Below, in pieces: positions 61,738 through 64,000 of a stretch of 64,000 nucleotides of DNA. Each line of letters begins with the position of its first letter. Position 1 is the first letter of the stretch. This stretch comes from Pseudidiomarina planktonica (GTDB taxonomy: Bacteria; Pseudomonadota; Gammaproteobacteria; Enterobacterales; Alteromonadaceae): the NCBI RefSeq assembly GCF_900177775.1, contig NZ_FXWH01000004.1, positions 51,346-115,345 on the forward strand. Direction: 5' to 3'. Under the pieces are notes generated by a model, which was given only the letters and a program-made list of their open reading frames with translations, did not search any database and was not told where the DNA came from. The position numbers were made by a program, and so were the translations under genes.

Positions 61738-62733
61738 TTATACCTCGGCTACATCTCTGATACTTAATTCACCGGCGTGAAATCGTTCCACTTGACCGTT
61801 TCTTTCAACTAGTAAGGCACCATCATCGTCGATACCTAGTGCGCGCCCAACCACATTCTTATTTCCCATGACTAAAGTCACGGGTTTTTGATAGAACTTG
61901 TCAAACCGTTGCCAACTGGCAAGCATAGGCGTAAGACCATCGCTGTCGTATGCTTGCAAGCGCCGATAGCATTCACTAACCATTTTAGCTGCCCAGTAAT
62001 TACGGTTCAGTGCGGTTGGTAGTTCACTGGCAAGGTCTGTCCAGGGTTGGTCAATATTTTTGGTAGCACTGGGCATGGATAAGTTCAACCCTATTCCCAC
62101 CACCACGTGCGCGGCTTCACTAGCGTGACCTTCTAACTCAACCAGGATTCCTGCAATCTTTTTGTTATTTACATAAACATCGTTCGGCCACTTCACCTGT
62201 ACGTTCTGAACACCAGCACTATCAAGCAACTCAGCAATACCGACACCTAGTGCAACACTCAAACCCATGGCAGCACTTAAACCTCTGGCCAACGGCCAGT
62301 ACATGCTTAAGTATAGATTAGTACCAAAGGGAGAATGCCACTGCCGGCCGCGTCTACCACGCCCGGCCGTTTGCGCTTCCGCCAGCACGGTGAGACCTGC
62401 GGTAGGATTAGCGACGCGAAGTTCTTTGACCACGTCATTACTTGAGGTAACTACTCGCTGTAACTCAAGCGGCAGTTCAATTTTTTCGGCAACAAGATAG
62501 TCTTGAATTTGCTGTTGGTGTAATAGCTGTAGTGGACTTGCTAACCGGTAACCCTTACCGCTAACTCGAAACACTTCCAACCCTAGTTGCTGCAGGGTTT
62601 CAATATATTGATTTACGGCCGTGCGCGAGATTCCGCCTAACTGCTCACCAAGCCGCTCACCGGAATGAAACTCACCGTCAGCCAGAACCTCGATAAGTTG
62701 TTCAATACGACGTGATTTATTCTGCGTTGTCAT
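61738..62733 (-). CDS. birA: Biotin-protein ligase / biotin operon repressor
   Basis: Attaches biotin to the acetyl-CoA carboxylase carrier protein and, when charged, represses biotin genes. 331 residues. The N-terminal helix-turn-helix domain (about 1-65, LADGEFHSGERLGEQLGGISRTAVNQYIETL) shows it is the bifunctional form. The ligase domain has the biotinyl-5'-AMP loop GRGRRGRQWHSPFGTNLYLS near 115-134 and KWPNDVYVNNKKIAGILVE near 180-198. A C-terminal SH3-like domain follows. It overlaps murB by 4 bp (ATGA) and is one base from coaX. Confidence 0.96.
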   Translation of the reverse strand: MTTQNKSRRIEQLIEVLADGEFHSGERLGEQLGGISRTAVNQYIETLQQLGLEVFRVSGKGYRLASPLQLLHQQQIQDYLVAEKIELPLELQRVVTSSNDVVKELRVANPTAGLTVLAEAQTAGRGRRGRQWHSPFGTNLYLSMYWPLARGLSAAMGLSVALGVGIAELLDSAGVQNVQVKWPNDVYVNNKKIAGILVELEGHASEAAHVVVGIGLNLSMPSATKNIDQPWTDLASELPTALNRNYWAAKMVSECYRRLQAYDSDGLTPMLASWQRFDKFYQKPVTLVMGNKNVVGRALGIDDDGALLVERNGQVERFHAGELSIRDVAEV

Positions 62734-63740
62734 ATAGTTAACAGCCCATGACTATCCAATATTCTTACTTCAGGTTCCAGTAATACACCGTATTCCTGCT
62801 CTACACGTTCCATTATATGCTGCGCCAATGCAATCACATCAGTGCCCGCTGCGTTACCTGTATTCACTAATACCAAGGCCTGGTTCTGATGTACCGCTGC
62901 TGCACCTTCGGCATACCCTTTCAACTGTAAATGATCAATCAGCCAACCTGCGGCAAGTTTTATTGTGCCATCGACTTGCGGAAACATTGGTAGCGCCGGA
63001 TATTTAACGGCGAGCGTTTCGGCGTCAGCAGCTGCTAATGAAGGGTTTTTAAAAAAACTGCCGGCGTTAGGTAGCTCTTGAGGATCTGGCAACTTAGCCT
63101 GACGAATAGCTATTACTTGCGCGGCTATATCAGTGGCTGAAGCAGTTTTTGGTAAGTGGGATAAAGGCCCGTAACTAAGCTCGGGTTGCCAGTTCTTTGG
63201 CAACCAGAAATTTACTTTGGTAATAATGTATCTTTGTGGATTCTGTTTAAACACACTGGAACGGTAAGCAAACTGACAGTCGCTTTTGGTGAAGGTTTTA
63301 AACTCCAGGTTGGTTCTGTCCCAAACCTCAACAGTTTCAATATAACGTTCAATTTCAACACCATAAGCGCCAATATTCTGAACCGGTGCGGCTCCCACTG
63401 TACCCGGTATCAGGGCTAAGTTTTCGAACCCGTTGATGCCCCGCGCCAAACAGTTAGTTACTAGTTCGTGCCAATTCTCACCCGCACCAACGCTCAGCGA
63501 AAAGCCGTCGGATGCTTCCTCTATAGCAATACCCCGCAGTTCGTTCTTAACAATAAGGGTGCCGAAGTCACTGGTAAATAAGGTATTACTACCACCACCG
63601 AGCACGTAATAGTCCTCTGCAACCGGTAAATCAAGACATTGGCGGGCATCTTCCAGGCGAATGAGTGAACGCCCGGACACCTCAATACGAAAGGTATGCA
63701 GGGGAGCTAGTGGAACCGAATGCTGGGTATGTAGTTTCAT
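62730..63740 (-). CDS. murB: UDP-N-acetylenolpyruvoylglucosamine reductase
   Basis: A cytoplasmic FAD enzyme that reduces UDP-GlcNAc-enolpyruvate to UDP-MurNAc for peptidoglycan. 336 residues (E. coli 342), type I. Motifs are LAPLHTFRIEV, VLGGGSNTLF near 48-57, ALIPGTVGAAPVQNIGAYG near 109-127, CQFAYRSSVFK near 155 and PNAGSFFKNP with the catalytic serine near 230. The order 5S rRNA-murB-birA matches the region after rrnB in E. coli. Expression is probably from the gap holding the two REP-like elements. Confidence 0.97.
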   Translation of the reverse strand: MKLHTQHSVPLAPLHTFRIEVSGRSLIRLEDARQCLDLPVAEDYYVLGGGSNTLFTSDFGTLIVKNELRGIAIEEASDGFSLSVGAGENWHELVTNCLARGINGFENLALIPGTVGAAPVQNIGAYGVEIERYIETVEVWDRTNLEFKTFTKSDCQFAYRSSVFKQNPQRYIITKVNFWLPKNWQPELSYGPLSHLPKTASATDIAAQVIAIRQAKLPDPQELPNAGSFFKNPSLAAADAETLAVKYPALPMFPQVDGTIKLAAGWLIDHLQLKGYAEGAAAVHQNQALVLVNTGNAAGTDVIALAQHIMERVEQEYGVLLEPEVRILDSHGLLTI

Positions 63741-63782
63741 GAGCCTATGTTACTTAATTCGCTCGAAACAGGGAACCAAAAG

Positions 63783-63804
63783 TAGCCTGCGGTTCTACCG
63801 CAGG
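63783..63804 (+). repeat. REP-like hairpin, copy 2
   Basis: GTAG followed by CCTGCGG-TTCTA-CCGCAGG, a perfect 7-bp stem with a 5-nt loop. It has the same plan as the other two copies, but both stem arms have changed together. It points opposite to copy 3, 60 bp away, forming an inverted REP pair between murB and the 5S rRNA terminator. Confidence 0.75.
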
Positions 63805-63865
63805 TGGGGTGTTGTCGCATAAATATAATTACGCTACGAAGAGGGATACTGCCGGCAGGCCCGGC

Positions 63866-63888
63866 CCTGACGTGGAACGTCAGGCTAC
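63866..63888 (-). repeat. REP-like hairpin, copy 3
   Basis: On the minus strand: GTAG then CCTGACG-TTCCA-CGTCAGG, a perfect 7-bp stem. Together with copy 2 it forms a head-to-head or tail-to-tail pair like the BIMEs of enterobacteria. Flanking GCCGG/CCGGC and GGCCC-type sequences add further dyad symmetry around 63851-63900. Confidence 0.75.
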
Positions 63889-63912
63889 ATTGCAGGCCCG
63901 AATTACAGGCAT

Positions 63913-63942
63913 AAAAAAACCCCGACCATCAGGTCGGGGCTT
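63913..63942 (-). terminator. Rho-independent terminator of the rRNA operon
   Basis: CCCCGACC (63920-63927) / GGTCGGGG (63932-63939) with a 4-nt loop. On the minus strand a run of seven T follows the stem. It lies about 12 bp past the 5S rRNA 3' end. Confidence 0.93.
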
Positions 63943-63954
63943 TCTCAATTAGAA

Positions 63955-64000
63955 GTCTGGCGGTGTCCTACTCTCACATGGGGAAACCCCACACTACCAT
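63955..64000 (-). rRNA. rrf: 5S ribosomal RNA, 3' end (cut by window edge)
   Basis: On the minus strand the sequence reads ATGGTAGTGTGGGGTTTCCC, then CATGTGAGAGTAGGACACC, then GCCAGAC. This is the conserved 3' third of bacterial 5S rRNA (compare E. coli ATGGTAGTGTGGGGTCTCCC). Only about 46 nt are inside the window; the rest of the gene and presumably 23S and 16S lie to the right. The exact 3' end is uncertain by a few bases. Confidence 0.95.

Noticed and set aside
1..64000. Prophage, defence island, CRISPR array, integron or transposase
   Set aside because: No repeat-spacer pattern, integrase, transposase or phage structural protein was found; nearly every gene is a core chromosomal type in a familiar neighbourhood.

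Overview
The window is a stretch of ordinary-looking gammaproteobacterial chromosome: about 57 protein genes, packed tightly on both strands, and the 3' end of a 5S rRNA gene at the right edge. No phage, integron, insertion sequence, CRISPR array or tRNA gene was seen. Gene content and order point to a marine, flagellated, Gram-negative member of the Alteromonadales, most likely Idiomarinaceae (Idiomarina, Pseudidiomarina or Aliidiomarina). This is inferred from a MotX-type sodium-motor protein, the carboxynorspermidine polyamine route, type IV pilus ATPases, an FeS-type photolyase next to a flavin reductase, and strong emphasis on amino-acid metabolism. No 16S rRNA is present to fix the genus.

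Layout. 1-3450 (minus): parE (cut by the left edge), yqiA, cpdA, yqiB, nudF, divergent from tolC, as in E. coli. 5223-6904 (plus): a lipid A secondary acyltransferase translationally coupled to a TcpQ-like membrane protein. 6884-11218 (minus): glnE and a CYTH/CHAD triphosphatase. 11524-17338 (plus): putA, a FemAB-like acetyltransferase and lysC. 17303-21776 (minus): an acyl-CoA dehydrogenase coupled to an unknown membrane protein, then a gspA-gspB pair. 21908-26436: cca, uppP, folK, folB, plsY, tsaD. 26481-29819 (minus): a degenerate PhoD-like protein, pilU, pilT. 29873-32521 (plus): yggS, proC, yggT and a DUF4426 gene. 32544-38168: cvrA, rdgB, hemW, trmB, ompA. 38417-42421 (plus): mutY, yggX, proB, proA. 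42492-45264 (minus): a waaA-kdkA fusion and a glycosyltransferase. 45403-48177 (plus): flavin reductase, FeS photolyase, lipocalin. 48185-50008 (minus): deaD with a long leader. 50474-60278 (plus): two aldehyde dehydrogenases, cnoX/ybbN, an NSS transporter, tmcA and two polyamine genes. 60300-63740 (minus): motX, coaX, birA, murB. 63913-64000: rRNA terminator and 5S rRNA.

How the genes work together. Proline can be both made (proBA, proC) and burned (putA). Envelope genes (lpxL, waaA-kdkA, glycosyltransferase, ompA, tolC, uppP, murB) build the outer membrane and wall. The waaA-kdkA fusion suggests an inner core with one Kdo that is phosphorylated, as in Haemophilus or Vibrio. Surface and secretion functions are represented by pilT/pilU, gspAB and motX. 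LysC supplies aspartate semialdehyde, which also feeds the carboxynorspermidine route.

Most notable observations: the in-frame waaA-kdkA fusion with a well-placed internal ribosome-binding site exactly at the kinase boundary; three REP-like hairpins with a GTAG foot and compensatory stem changes; a PhoD-like protein whose active-site motifs have all drifted; a FolK paralogue beside folB lacking key substrate-binding residues; and a consensus promoter placing about 270 nt of leader in front of deaD. Six gene pairs use the 1-nt TAATG stop/start overlap against three ATGA overlaps. I did not find a clearly new multi-gene system.
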